Shown in pieces: positions 1-12,900 of a stretch of DNA of 64,000 nt (its first letter is position 1; each line of letters opens with the position of its first letter). The stretch spans positions 21,302,477-21,366,476 of the forward strand of contig CAIIXF020000004.1 of assembly GCA_903813345.2 (NCBI GenBank). The letters run 5' to 3'. Origin of the DNA: Owenia fusiformis (Eukaryota > Annelida > Polychaeta > Sabellida > Oweniidae). Below the pieces are notes generated by a model, which saw only the letters and a list, made by a program, of their open reading frames with translations, had not been told where the DNA came from and did not search any database. The position numbers and the translations under genes were made by a program.

Positions 1-888
1 TGGTACTGTTGGAGATTGGCTGTGTAATCTTAAGGGTTTAACTCCCTCACCTTAAACAATATTTAAAAATGTTGATTCATTGATTCATTAATTTGTCATT
101 CCCTTGAATTTATCAAAAGTCAACATTCTCTGCATGAAATCTCCATTTACCCCTCCCCCTTATTGAAATTAACTTTGTTCTTCCACAACTGTTTAAAATC
201 GGACACAACCCAAATTGAGAATCAAAATACAATGTGCCAAAATGAAAACAATGGTAATCTCATAAGAGTCTGACCCCCTCCCACTTATAACAATAGTGAA
301 AATGTTGATTTGCCTTTCTCAAGAATCTATCCAAAGTCAACGTTCTCTGCAAATGAAATCATCATTAACCCCCTTCCCCTTATTGACATTAACTTAATTC
401 TTTCACAACTACGGAAAATATTCGACATCAACGAGGGCATTGAATGCTGTGATGTGTTAAGTTGCGGAGTAAATAGTAGCTTATGTGTTAAATAATTTTG
501 AGTTGCTCTTTTATAAAGAGGCGCTGTCACTTGGCAGGGATAATTTCAATACGCCTTGTAATTATTTTTACATTTGGAGGTGTGGTTTATGTTTATTTTT
601 CTCCTATCCAACTGTCAGATTTTGAATTTTATAAGGTGTTGGTGAACTGATTATAAACTTTATATTTGTTGGATGTTTAAAACACATTTTATGTTGATGT
701 AGAGGATACATATCAAAAAAGTTACTGATTTGTACAATAAGTTTATGCATATGTTTTCAGAATGTATTTCTTGCAACACACAAAAAATCATGAAATAATT
801 TTTTTCCTTTTGTACAATGAATTAAATGTATATGAATAATTTCAAAAACTTAATACAATTTTAATTCATTGCCATTTTCATTTTTCAG
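1..888. repeat. Intron upstream of the PDZ2 exons, with an imperfect tandem duplication
   Basis: No exon is visible. Bases about 25-200 recur in diverged form at about 252-425, an offset near 234 bp: AAAATGTTGATT, GTCAAC.TTCTCTGCA and CTTATTGA.ATTAACTT occur in both copies in the same order. The first 30 bases (TGGTACTG, GATTGGCTGTGTA) resemble 25070-25105 at the end of the 27-bp tandem array, so this may be the edge of the same repeat family. The rest is AT-rich sequence with no recognisable feature. Confidence 0.5.
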
Positions 889-976
889 TTCGTAAAGAGA
901 CCTAAGACTGGTGATGACAAAGTCGTAGAATACAATCTAATCAAAGGCAGCAAAGGATTAGGCTTCAGTATAGCAG
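889..976 (+). CDS. dlg1: Dlg exon: start of PDZ2
   Basis: The acceptor is TTTTTCAG at 881-888 and the donor is GTAGGT at 977. Phase is 0 in, 1 out. It encodes the residues just before PDZ2 ([11 protein letters not shown]), beta strand A (VVEYNLIKG) and the carboxylate-binding loop GLGFSIAG. In DLG proteins this segment reads similarly (basic linker, then [18 protein letters not shown]), which fixes the frame. The linker before it and PDZ1 must be on exons outside the window. Confidence 0.93.
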
Positions 977-3900
977 GTAGGTACCCAGAATGCACTTTGT
1001 TTTCCCCATAATGCCCCAAATTGCTTAATTTCATACATATTACTTCAAGATAGATTTTAGAAATTCTAAAGATTAATGTTGAGGTTTTCTAATAGGTGGC
1101 ATTAGTTTACATATGTAGTTATATTTGCTATATTCATTAAAGAATAGACCACCTTATCCTGGTATGCTTTTCAATTTGAAACATGATTTAAATATTCAAA
1201 AATTCTGAAACTTGATATGTTCCTATTCTGTAAGACAGTATTGTAATCAATGTATTTCAGATGACTAGTATTCCATAATCCACATAGGTATGTCCCATAA
1301 TGCATCTGGCTTTAACAGACGGCCTATTTTTATTTTCAGGTGGTATTGGCAACCAACACATTCCAGGTGACAATGGCATATTTGTCACCAAAGTCATAGA
1401 AGGCGGTGCAGCTGAGGTAGATGGAAGATTACAGGTACACATATTTCCCAAATCAGATTTTTTCTCAACATGGTCCTTCATCCTGATTTTATATGTTTTG
1501 GTCAAAATAGCTTAGTGCTTCATCCTTTTAGAACTTAACAGATTTTCAAGGGTGGTTTTCAAACAATCAGCAGGTTGTAGCATTTAGGGGCTTATATGCT
1601 GGGGAGGTCAATTATAATTACACTTTCAAAGAGTAGTATCCCATAATGCACCAGATTCTAGCAGACTATTATCCCATAATGCATCAGGTTCTAGAAGACA
1701 ACATTTGTTTATTTACAAGGCCAAAAATCATAACTTTTATCTACTATATTTCCAGGTGGGAGATAAACTGATAGCAGTAAATGAAGCAAACCTAGATAAT
1801 GTCACTCATGAAGATGCTGTTGCTGCATTAAAAGCTACTAAAGAACATGTGAAATTAACAGTAGCCAAGCCTAAGTTTTATGCTGAGCATGAGTCTCCTC
1901 CTGAAAGTTCACCTCCCCCTGCAACTCCCCCAGGTAAGAAAATCTATTGAGTGATTTATGTTTTTTCAGTAAAATAAAACGTCAATTTTACAAAAGACAT
2001 TGAATTTCAATCTTTGAAGTGATTTGGATTTTCTCTTTTACTCGTGTTCGTGAAAAAAGTACATTTCACCCTACTAGGATAAAGGACGTGGTGATGACAT
2101 ATTGTTATAGTCTCCAACTTTCCTTTGGACAGTGTTTGGCTGTTGTTGTTAGGTCCTTGGTGTTTGGTGTCTGTAACAAATGGTAGGTGGTGACATTTTG
2201 CATGTTAGTGCCTTGTTTAACGCTTGAAATTGAAATGGTATTCATTCTCTAAATTTCCAGCTAAAACAGAGTATGTCCAAGAGACTGTAACCACGACAAC
2301 CAAGACCACGTATCCCACAAGTACGCCAAAAGCTGGTGGCCCTGCCCCTGGACCTATAGAGGCAGACGAAAGTGTTCCTACTAGGTAAGGAACTTTGTAA
2401 TATGCTTTGAAATTCTTCAGCAAAGGCAATTTAAAACATTCATAGACTTTCATGGTATGTCTTATTTGTGATGTCTAAATAATTTATAAGATAACCAAAT
2501 CACACCTGACCACCCTGACAACAGGAAAGTCAGATAGCATTGTCACAAATGGTGAACGTAACCGTCCCTTCAACTACGGGTGTGAAAATTACTCAACTTG
2601 GTGTTGTGTTATGTACCTTAAATTTTGCAGTACTGATGATGGATTTTAGAGTTGTTTCATGTTGCTGCTGTGCTTCAGGCTGTGATACATGACATATTTA
2701 TCTAATCTAGAAATGTACTAGTCCTTTATATGTTGTGTAAGTTTTGCACTGTTTCATTTTAGGACACGTCTGTTATGTATACTGTATTTGTAACCTAAAA
2801 GTTCCTAGATGCAGTCCTAGACAAGAAAATTCCCCAAATTGAGCTAATACTGTGTTACCTAAGTCACGCTTTTTTATATTTATGGTTAACTGGGATACAT
2901 GATATTTTTCTTGTTTAGAAATGCTCCACTTGCCCATGCTATTTTTTATTATCTGCTCATTTCTGTTGAAAAAGAGGGGATTCAAATGGGTTGGTAACAT
3001 GACTGGGAGACTTGTGCGATAAAGTCCCCCTTGCCCAAAAATGCTTTCTTTTTCACCATTCTGAGCACTTTTCAAGTAGTTTTGGGCCTAAGTTGTCAAA
3101 TGTGAACCACTGGAATTTTTGAAGCCTGCAACCAGTCTTGGCAAAAGCTTGATACGGGCCTGATACACAATTCTATGTCATTTCTTGTTTGTATGCAGAA
3201 CTATGTAATAGTGTGTGTTTGCCTATCATTATCTTATCGACAGACTAAGTTTAGAAGTCACTACTATTTTCTGTCAGTGGCTATCAGTTGAAGTAATCTC
3301 ATGAGTTAAAATGGTTTAGGGGTCATGTTTTAGAATGTGGCATAGATTAAGACTTACTCAGTATAGTGTTTGAGATGACATTTGTGGGTGCATACTATGC
3401 ACAGAAGGTGAAAGTTATAGGGGTCATAATATTACAAAATGTAAAACAGAATTGAGTGGAAAAGGAGTTACAAGGAATGTAATAAATAGGTGGAGACAAC
3501 ACACAGAAGCATCATTAAATTATAGAAAGAAAGGTGTAGAGTTAAGCTTCCCTTTAGCTTGTATGATGAATGAGATATGGCTCTGTCATATTGATGCATT
3601 TGAGCATGGTACCATGTAATTGTATTATTCGTAGTTATATGGGCAATAACTTGGTCTGTTTTGATTAGTACATGGTACGTTGCAATTCCTAAGTAAAGGA
3701 TACATTCATTAGTTATAGTTGTACCTAAATAGATTGCTTTTCACACCTAAGTGGTGTATTTGTGGGATAAAAGGCTTAGTGCTATTGACATTTGAATGAA
3801 TGGACCCTTTGTGAACATAGCACAAGGAAAGCAGACGACAATTCACACACTAAGGTCAAGGTCACAGGAAGTCAGCCATATTGGAAATATAAACATTTAT

Positions 3901-6900
3901 AACTGACTTTAAATTTTGTGTAGGGAGAACAGGGATTTTACAACAAATAGATCAAAGTAAAGACTTAGGATATACTCAAAAGGATATTCACATATTGGAA
4001 CACATTTTAGTGGATTTTTAGCAGGAAACATAGACAACTGTGACTGTATGCAGCAAAAATAGGTTTGAAATATTGAAAGGAAATTCAAAAAATTGTCACA
4101 AAATTGAAATAATTTATTTTGTGGATGATTTATTCATAGTTATGGTTTGCAAATTATTGGTGTGCATCTGAACATGGTTTCGCCTATTTCGAAATATGTC
4201 TTTGTATCTTTAATTGGAAAGTTATATGATGGAATTTAGTTCAACAGGTGGTTTACTATTGAGTTATGTACTCGTTCATTGTTACTGTGTTCGATATGCA
4301 ATATAAATCGCTTTTATTAAATTCGAACGGGTAGCACTTAATGAAGCAATATCAATTGAATGACGATTGTTTTTGATAATTAGAGTAAGGCAATCAGATT
4401 TTACATAATACTAAATAATTCCGTAACTTGTTGGAATTAATTAATCTGCGTTATTATAAATCTTATGTTTTTTATGATATTATTTCTAAAACTAAGCTCT
4501 CCAACATTTTCCTTGTAGTTGGACATCCATATCATAGATATTTATATTTAATTGTGATGTGATACATAATTCTGTCTTCAACCCCCCCCCTCCTTCTTTA
4601 CTAGCTTATTATTAGTAAATTACTAATATGTAAAATATACTCAGTTTATACTTTTGAAGCGTAACTACTAAAATAGCCCATAAATGCAAACTGTAATCTT
4701 ACATGACATATGGTCATTACTGATAAATGTCCCTTCATATCTGATAACTGGATAAATATAAAATAGTGTTTGGAAATGTTTTACGATGTTCCTGATTTAT
4801 TGAAATGTAGGTCTTGTCAGGAAGGTAAATTGAATAGATTGTTTGAGGAATAAATATATATTTCTTTTTAAAGCTGTTCTTTTCTGAATTAGCCAAAGAA
4901 GTTCTTTTTTGTTTGTAAATACCGTTGGTTGAAAATCAATTTCATGAAATTATTTCATACTGTAAATTCAGCTTTACAATGACACAAACCTGTCATATGC
5001 CAGTTTTAAAACTAAGAATACAGAATATTAAAACAATTTTTCTAAGTCTTCAAAACTAAAAGCATTTCATGAAAACAACAGACAAAGTCACCCCTGTTAA
5101 TATTATAACAGGGTGCCAATCTTCTTCACAGTTGACATAGAGCTTCCTGTAGTTCCCTTGATGTTGATACGCAAACAAAACAAAGATAACTCGGCTTATT
5201 TACACTTTATCTTTTGTTTAAGTTGGTTAATTTAAACTCAATTGCTAATTAGTATCTTGGGAAGTTATAAGTTATCTTCTTGTAGTAGAATCTGTTTGTG
5301 TGTATAACTTATAATATAACTTATATATCAAGTGAAGATATGTTAGAATTTTGAAATTCCAAAATATAAACCATTCTGAATTTGAGTACCCTTTGCATTC
5401 GTTTGACTTCACTTCTTAAAAGAGAGCTTCGTCTTCACTCTTTCAAACTTAAATAAACCCGTGAACTCACTGCGCCAATCAGTGTTTGTCGGCCAAATTT
5501 GACCGATGTTCTTTATATGGTCATTCCTTCTGACGTCATCGTTGAGCCCGGAATTGACCAATGACATGCGCATATTTAATTAGAACGCATTTGGTCCATG
5601 TTTCTTCAAGCTCGCTGATTGGTGGAAGGTCAGCGCGTAGGTCAAAAGTGATATACTCAAACTGTCACCGGTACCCGTCGTGGGGGCGGGGCTACTAAAC
5701 TGTAATATGGTCTCTACTAGGCAGAGTGTAGTTTAACTAGACTCTGCATGCAGGGTAGAATTTGAGGCAATTGAAAATTTCAGCCAGATTGACTCAGAAA
5801 CAACATTTTTAGAGTATCTTTGCACGAACTTAATGAACAAGTTCGTGCAAAGTTTGTATAGTTTGATGCATATCATTGGTAACTGTTACCCAACAACAGG
5901 GTCAAATTTCTTTGTTATGAAACATTTTGACAAAAAGCTTCATAATGCAGGATTTTGTGTCAGTGTAACATCTCTAAAATCCATCATTCATGTCATTATG
6001 AAGCGTTTTTGCTGAGATAAGATTTAGGCAATATTTAAACATTTTATAATATTTTGTATCAAGTTTTAGCAGAAAAATGGTTATAGTTGAAAATGCTGAC
6101 ATAAATGACGGGTCTCTATTGTTAAATGGCAAGATACACTACAGAATGGGGTGTGGTAAACTCAGTCAGCGTACCAAATTGCCTCTATTTAATTCAGAAT
6201 GGTTTATATTTTGGAATTTCAAAATTCTGACATATCTCCACTTAAGTTACATTAACAAAGAAGTGAATAGAATGGTTCTCATAGCATGTTTTTCTAACTA
6301 CAATAAACAAGTCATGTCCTCTATTGTACGATTCAATACTCTATTGTATGATTAAATATTGTTACTTATGCAGTAAGTTATATCCCTATTGAAAAAGCCA
6401 GTCCTAGTATAAACATGTATTCACATGATTTGGTCTGTTACAATATGTATTAATGATAGCATGCTATGTTAGGGTATAAACCTTGGAAATGTTGAATATG
6501 TTATTTATATGGGATGTGTTTACATATTTTTTGGCATGCTGAAAAGCATTAAACAGCCATCTTTATTATATCATCATATCAATCTGTTTTTTATGTTGCT
6601 TATATATGATATAGTCCTTAGTGGTATATTATCATTTCCGCAAATAAATTAAGCTGAACCAAAAAAGTTTTTACAATCACTTAATCAAAGGCAATGAATA
6701 CACATATAGGGTGGTAGGGTATATTCATTTCCTGTTATCTGATTGGTTACTTGATATCACATGCTTGTTAAAATGGATCATGGGTTATTACTTCCACTGA
6801 GATAATCTCTGTGGTTGATCCAATGTATTTAGTAATAAATTTAAACATATATTGGCTAAATATTGAAATGTTACATCAACTCTATCCTAAACACCTGCTA

Positions 6901-9900
6901 CATATGATGGACTTCATTTGATGACCTGATTTTTTGAAAAAATATAATTGGGTAGAAAGTCAATACTTCACAACATTTTGTTAAAGATGCATATATATTT
7001 GTTCACCTCAGTATGAAAAGCATTTGATAAAGTAACACAGCAATACTTACCCTTTGCATTTGTTCGACTTAGTTTCTTAAAAGAGAGCTTCGTCCTCATG
7101 GTTTATAACTAGACTCTGCGTACAGGGTGAGCAAATATTACAAGAAAGTAACTTAATGTGCCATTTTGATTTTGCATATTTGTGTTTAAGTTAATGAGCA
7201 ATATTTGATATTTTGAGATAATTGTTTTTGAATTATCTTGCTGCATGGAATAAATCATCTCTGAAGTTTTAGATTTAATTTATACACCAAATTGAAAGTG
7301 CTAAAATTAGTTGAATTATATCCTGTTGAATTATGTAACAGGCCATTATAACCCATTAGGTAATGAGCAAATATACATCAATCTCAGTATAGCAGGCACG
7401 TATGAAACAGTTATTTGCTATTTTTTACCATATTCTATTCTATATTATTCTGTTTTATGGGCTGAAGACGGGGGTTTATGGAACAGAGATTGAAGATTTG
7501 ATCCTCATAGATTTTTGACACTGGATCTTGTCTGTCCCCCATCAAGTGTGATTGAAAGCTCCATCTGTGTTGGGTGGTCGGGCGTTGCATTAAACTAATC
7601 ATCAAACATAAGATCCCAGGAAAACTGCTTTCCTGTTCAACTTGAAATCTTTACAGCTGCAAGAGCGGACTTGTGACAGAGTCTGATCAGATTTTAGGCA
7701 TGCTGGGTATTTACTTGGTGGCCATTTTGAAATTTTCAATAAAAAGTGTGATATCCCTGTGCATCTTATGTATTATGGTATGATTATTTTAGAGTTTAAT
7801 TTGGTTGATGTTACTATGATTTAATATGCTGGAATTCAATGGTTGATTAATGGCATTAGAAGATTTCAAAGGGGAATTACTTCACACATTATAAGTCATT
7901 AAAGTAATTATGCATGTAACTTATATCTACTGTACTCTATAGACAGTTGGATGTACAACTACATTGAGTTAGGAAATATTCAGTACTGAGCAGAGCATAT
8001 TTGAAACACCAATAGTTTGCAAATCATAACTCATATATTCTATTACATTTAACAGGAGTAAACCAGAAACTCATAACCTTTTGTGACCTTGACATTCAAG
8101 GTCATATTTGAAAATTAGTCAGAAAGCGGGTTTTAAATATTTAATGTCGTGTATACATAAGAAATAGACCATGATATGAAAAGATATTTAAGTATTGCTG
8201 TCTGAGATGAATGACAATGATTTTACCATATATGGAAACAGAATAGTGATGATGTCTTAACAGAAACAGTTGCTGGAAGACCATAGTGCAATATAGTACA
8301 TGAACAAAGTGCAATAACTGCACTTGTAAGTGCAATACAGAAAGTGCATATTTTAGAAATCAGCACCTCAAAGTTTAAATGTAACTGAGTATAACAATAT
8401 ATTGTGAGAGGAACGACATATTTTATATATAACCATATTTGGGTGTAATGATGGTCAGGTGACATATGAACAATGTATAGTCGCCAGAGGCAACTGCGTC
8501 AAGAATTCTACAATAAAGATCGGTAAGTTTCATAATCATTTGTGTCATTGTTTGTCACTACCAAGAATTTGTAACATATTGTTACAGCCACTATTTTTGT
8601 GTTCAGTTTGATCTTAGTATCAGTAATAAATGATTACACATATATTATGGCAAGAGAGTGGGGCGATTCTAATGTTACTAGTATGCCTCATCATGAGAAA
8701 TCATGGCCTTTTATTAGCTTCACTCAAAGACAGAAAGATGTGATGAGTATCAGAATGAGTCTGCCTTGTTTTGGCTGGTTTAATCAAAATTTCTACCATT
8801 TGACGACGAGTGCAAGTATAAATTGTTTGCAAAGATTGTTATGATCTTTAAGATGTGTTTGCCTACATATAGCTTATGATACTTTTTCGCTGAGAATCTG
8901 AATTGATTTCATTGTCCAATTGGTTTTTTACTTCATTTGTTTTCATTCTTCACTTTAACACTAGAATGAACATGAATTTTGTTTTTACTCCATTGAGATA
9001 ACACAGGTCACTTAGGGATGAGCTAAAAACTTCTTGTATTCATAATTATTTTGTAGTGATAGCTTGATTTATAAGCTTTTTGCATTCTTCTTTCCTTTTT
9101 TAAGGAACCATACAAACATGTTCATGGCTTGAAACTACTCAGCAATATCACGTCAATGTGTGATACACTTGTGCATGGATAGGTGTCAGTAGCGTATACT
9201 GAATTGTATTCAATATCTGAGAAAAAAAGAAACCCTGAAATTCACAAAAACATATTCTCTGGAAAACTAATGCTTATTAAAGGTTTTAAAAAATTGATGT
9301 TGAAAAGTGATTCTTGACAATAGATAATAAAGGCATAGATAAAATCATTTAGTAAATTCAAGGAGGAAAAATTCTCCATCCTGTTTCATTTGCTCATTAG
9401 TAGATTCTTTAGTAATGAAGCTAATAAGGAATATTGATAATATCTGATAGGGGATAATTTCACTGGCCTCAGAACATTTGTGATCTCAAAACAACATAGC
9501 AACTATATTAGAATTGTGAGGGAATACTCGTTTTCAAGGATAATAGGAGCATACTGTAATCCTCCCTTGGCCTGACAGGCTTATAATACACCCTTACCAA
9601 GGGATCATGGGAACTTCTCTTTCTTAGAATCATGGGAATTATACAGGGATTGTGGGATCGTTCTTTTTTAAGGATTTCAATATCATCCATTTTTATTAAG
9701 GGATCCCGAAGCATATCTTCATTTTCTATGTATCATGGGAATCATCCTCTTTTCCAGGAATCATGGGAATATATTTTATTTTTCCGAGGGTCATTAGAAT
9801 CCTCCTCCTTTATCCAGGGATGACCCTTTTCATCATAAATCTCAGTGCAGTAATACAACTGTTAGGTGCATCTTTACATTTTTTGTACAGGTCATTCTCC

Positions 9901-12900
9901 CAGAGGTTGATTTGTTTAGAGTTTCTTAGAACAGATCATATCAACAAACAACATTGGATGGTGTTGCTTTTCAGTTGCAATGTCTTCTATATAATTTATA
10001 TATAACCTTTAGGTTTATTTTCTCTCTGTGAATAATGGAATTTCTTGTTTTCTTATAGGTGGACATATGTTTCACACTTGAGCGATGTCAAAGTTTTTTA
10101 TGCTTTCAAGTCATAGTGCTGCAGTACAATACCATACATTTACTCAATTGCATGCCAGGAACATGTTTTACATGATTTTCCCGAAAGAAATCGAATTATC
10201 TACTTTTTATAATAAACTTTATTTTGACATTTAACTCTGGCCATCCTTTTCAAGTAAATGCAAGTAAATCCTAGTTCCCAATTGTGTAAAATATTGAATG
10301 AGTATCTTCTTTTATTTTCAGTTCAGAGATAAAACTGTGAAACTTTAATAGACTTCTCCAGTCAAGTATACATAAACAAAGCATCAGTCCCATACAAAAT
10401 AATTATGGGTTACACTTTCATTCTTTAACTTATGACAAAGAGACAAAAAGAACAAATTTGTATTCATATCCATTTTCATAAATGCCTTAAATTATTTAAA
10501 AGCCTGGTATTTTATGTGTTTTTTTAAGAAAACTGTTTTGGTAATTCTGTGTTTACAACTCTGATTCTCATGGTTTATTTTTGAGAAGTTCTTTTTTCAC
10601 CTACTTTTCCAGATTCACTAGTGTTTCTGGTTAATGAAGGAACTTTATAATATTTTGTGTATGGTGTTATGTTGAGGAAAACTTATAAATGCCACGTCTG
10701 TTTCTAAATTGGGCTATAAGAAGTATTACCAAATGTGATAGTCATATTTCTGGGTTAATCAGATTTTTATGGATAAAGCTGAGTTTTTTTGAACTGTGTT
10801 ATGAAGAGGAGTGCAATACAGTCATAAGAGACTCTGGACACAGGATTAGCATTTAGCCTCAAGATCACCTTTTTAAATGCAAGAAAACAATTTTGTGGAT
10901 CCATGGAAGGAGCACCAATAAAGTGACACAATAGAGCAAAAATTATATTTATATCATATTTCTGAAGGAATTTCATTATCAATAAGATTCACTATCCTCA
11001 AAATCACTATTCTACCATATATTTTTGGGGAAAAAGGAATTATCAGATGGGAAACAATATTATGTGAAGTCGTAGAGTTATGATCAAATGGCGGGATGGA
11101 TTATCATTTTTCGACTCTTATAGGTAATTTTCAAGAATTTTCTACAACATTCTACAACAGGAAAACGCAGAGACACTAATGGAAGATTAGATATTATTGA
11201 CTCATAATTCTTTTTGCAGGAATACAATTTCTATTTTAATGAAAGGAAGGATTGAGATGGAAAATTTGTTTTATTGAATGAAATACTTGTTTTACTTTCT
11301 TACCCATTTTTACGTACAACTAACTTTACGATGCTTTCAGTGTTAAGTAGATCATAAAAGGGAAGAATGGCGAGGAAATATTTATGGCATCTTTCAAAAA
11401 TCAATTATGTGCTCAAACTATTTTACTACATTTCTTTACTTGCAGGGAACCAAGAAAGATTATCCTCCACAAAGGCAACAATGGTCTAGGGTTCAATATC
11501 GTAGGAGGAGAAGATGGCGAGGGAATATTTGTGTCGTTTATCGTGGCTGGCGGCTCAGCTGATTTGAGCGGTGAACTAAGACGGGGAGATCAACTTTTAG
11601 CTGTAAGTAACATTTTGATATTTATTTGAACTAAACAATTCTTGTCTTGAATCATGTGTACCATCGCATCATCATTATCTCTAGTAGATGGCAGTTCTGT
11701 ACCTGGATCTGAAATATCACATTTGCACAATAGAGGGAAGGAAGATAAAGAAGAGGGGTCCGACACAATCTCAGTGTGGTAACTTTAAAACTTGTGTCAA
11801 TCCTTGCAAAAATGCTAATATCTGACCTTTGTTGCATCTACATAAAGTATGCCAGCAAGAGGTAAAGAGCAGATGCAAGGCTAAAAACATTTCATACACA
11901 TTTGTATGATTTTGTATTTAAGCGGAAGTATAGATGGCAGTATAAGTAATAAATATAAAATCATATAGCTTCCATAGATGAATGCAGCCTAGGCACTCAT
12001 GTTTCCCTCATAAGCAAATGAGACATTAGGAGGCTGAAAATTAAAGTACAGTAAACTTGACTAAACTGAATCTTTACTGGGACCAGCTAAAATGTCCAAT
12101 TTGAGAAGTTATAGAACTAGAAGTTCTGATAACATGGTTTTCATGGCACTGGGATGTCCAAACCTGACAACCAAAGAAGTTTTCACATTGAGCAGTGTTC
12201 TTATTCATGGTGTTCCGATTCAAATTGCATATAGACTGGTTTAACTGCACCAATAAAGTATTGGAGACTACTGCGCCATCTTTCATTAAGATAATACATG
12301 AACAGAAGAAAGAAATACATTTAGTAAAAAGCATCGAGAAACATCTGAATTCTCCAAGGACAAAAGTGACGTCTTACCTAGTTTTTGGAAGACGTGTAAG
12401 ATTGTTACAAATTATTTTAGTTATTGCCTACAGTAAAACACTGGGGAGTCTTATGTTGTTGCAAATTGCAGAGATCAATACTGCAAGTATTCTCCACAGA
12501 GACAGTCTCGTGCACAAATGCAATTATTTGATGAATACTGATTTTGCCAGATATTGTGTATTATGCATATACTGTTGTCAGATCCTTTCAAATTGCAGAG
12601 ATCCTGTAAAGAGACAGTTTAGCACATAGATATGAGGAAAAAGCTAATATTGAGTTAATTTTCATCATTACACATGGAAGGGATCTCCCCCGATTTTTTT
12701 GCGAAATCTTAATTTGGCCTGTTTCGGTCAAAACATCTCAATATGAACAGATTTCCAACAGATATGAACACATGTATTCTTCAAATTTGAATTTGGGCAC
12801 AGTACCCCCTTGATGTGACACTTGGTGAATCCCTGAATGGTGATTTCTTGGAGGACTCACTCCATATAATCCTACCAAAATACCTCAAGATTGAAAAAAC

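Larger units (their letters stand above)
2385..11445. other. 9-kb intron between the linker and PDZ3
   Basis: It contains two Mutator-like short elements (5387-5757 and 7048-7128, listed separately) and a stretch of old imperfect tandem repeats at about 9580-9830 in which ATCATGGGAAT recurs. No coding exon was recognised. The remaining sequence is AT-rich, and its short open frames show no domain or codon pattern. A C-run sits near 4581-4590. Confidence 0.6.

Noticed and set aside
2217-2453. Minus-strand 78-codon frame
   Set aside because: It is the complement of the Dlg linker exon at 2261-2384.
12195-12629. 144-codon open frame in the PDZ3 intron
   Set aside because: No domain, no splice context, and composition like flanking intron.
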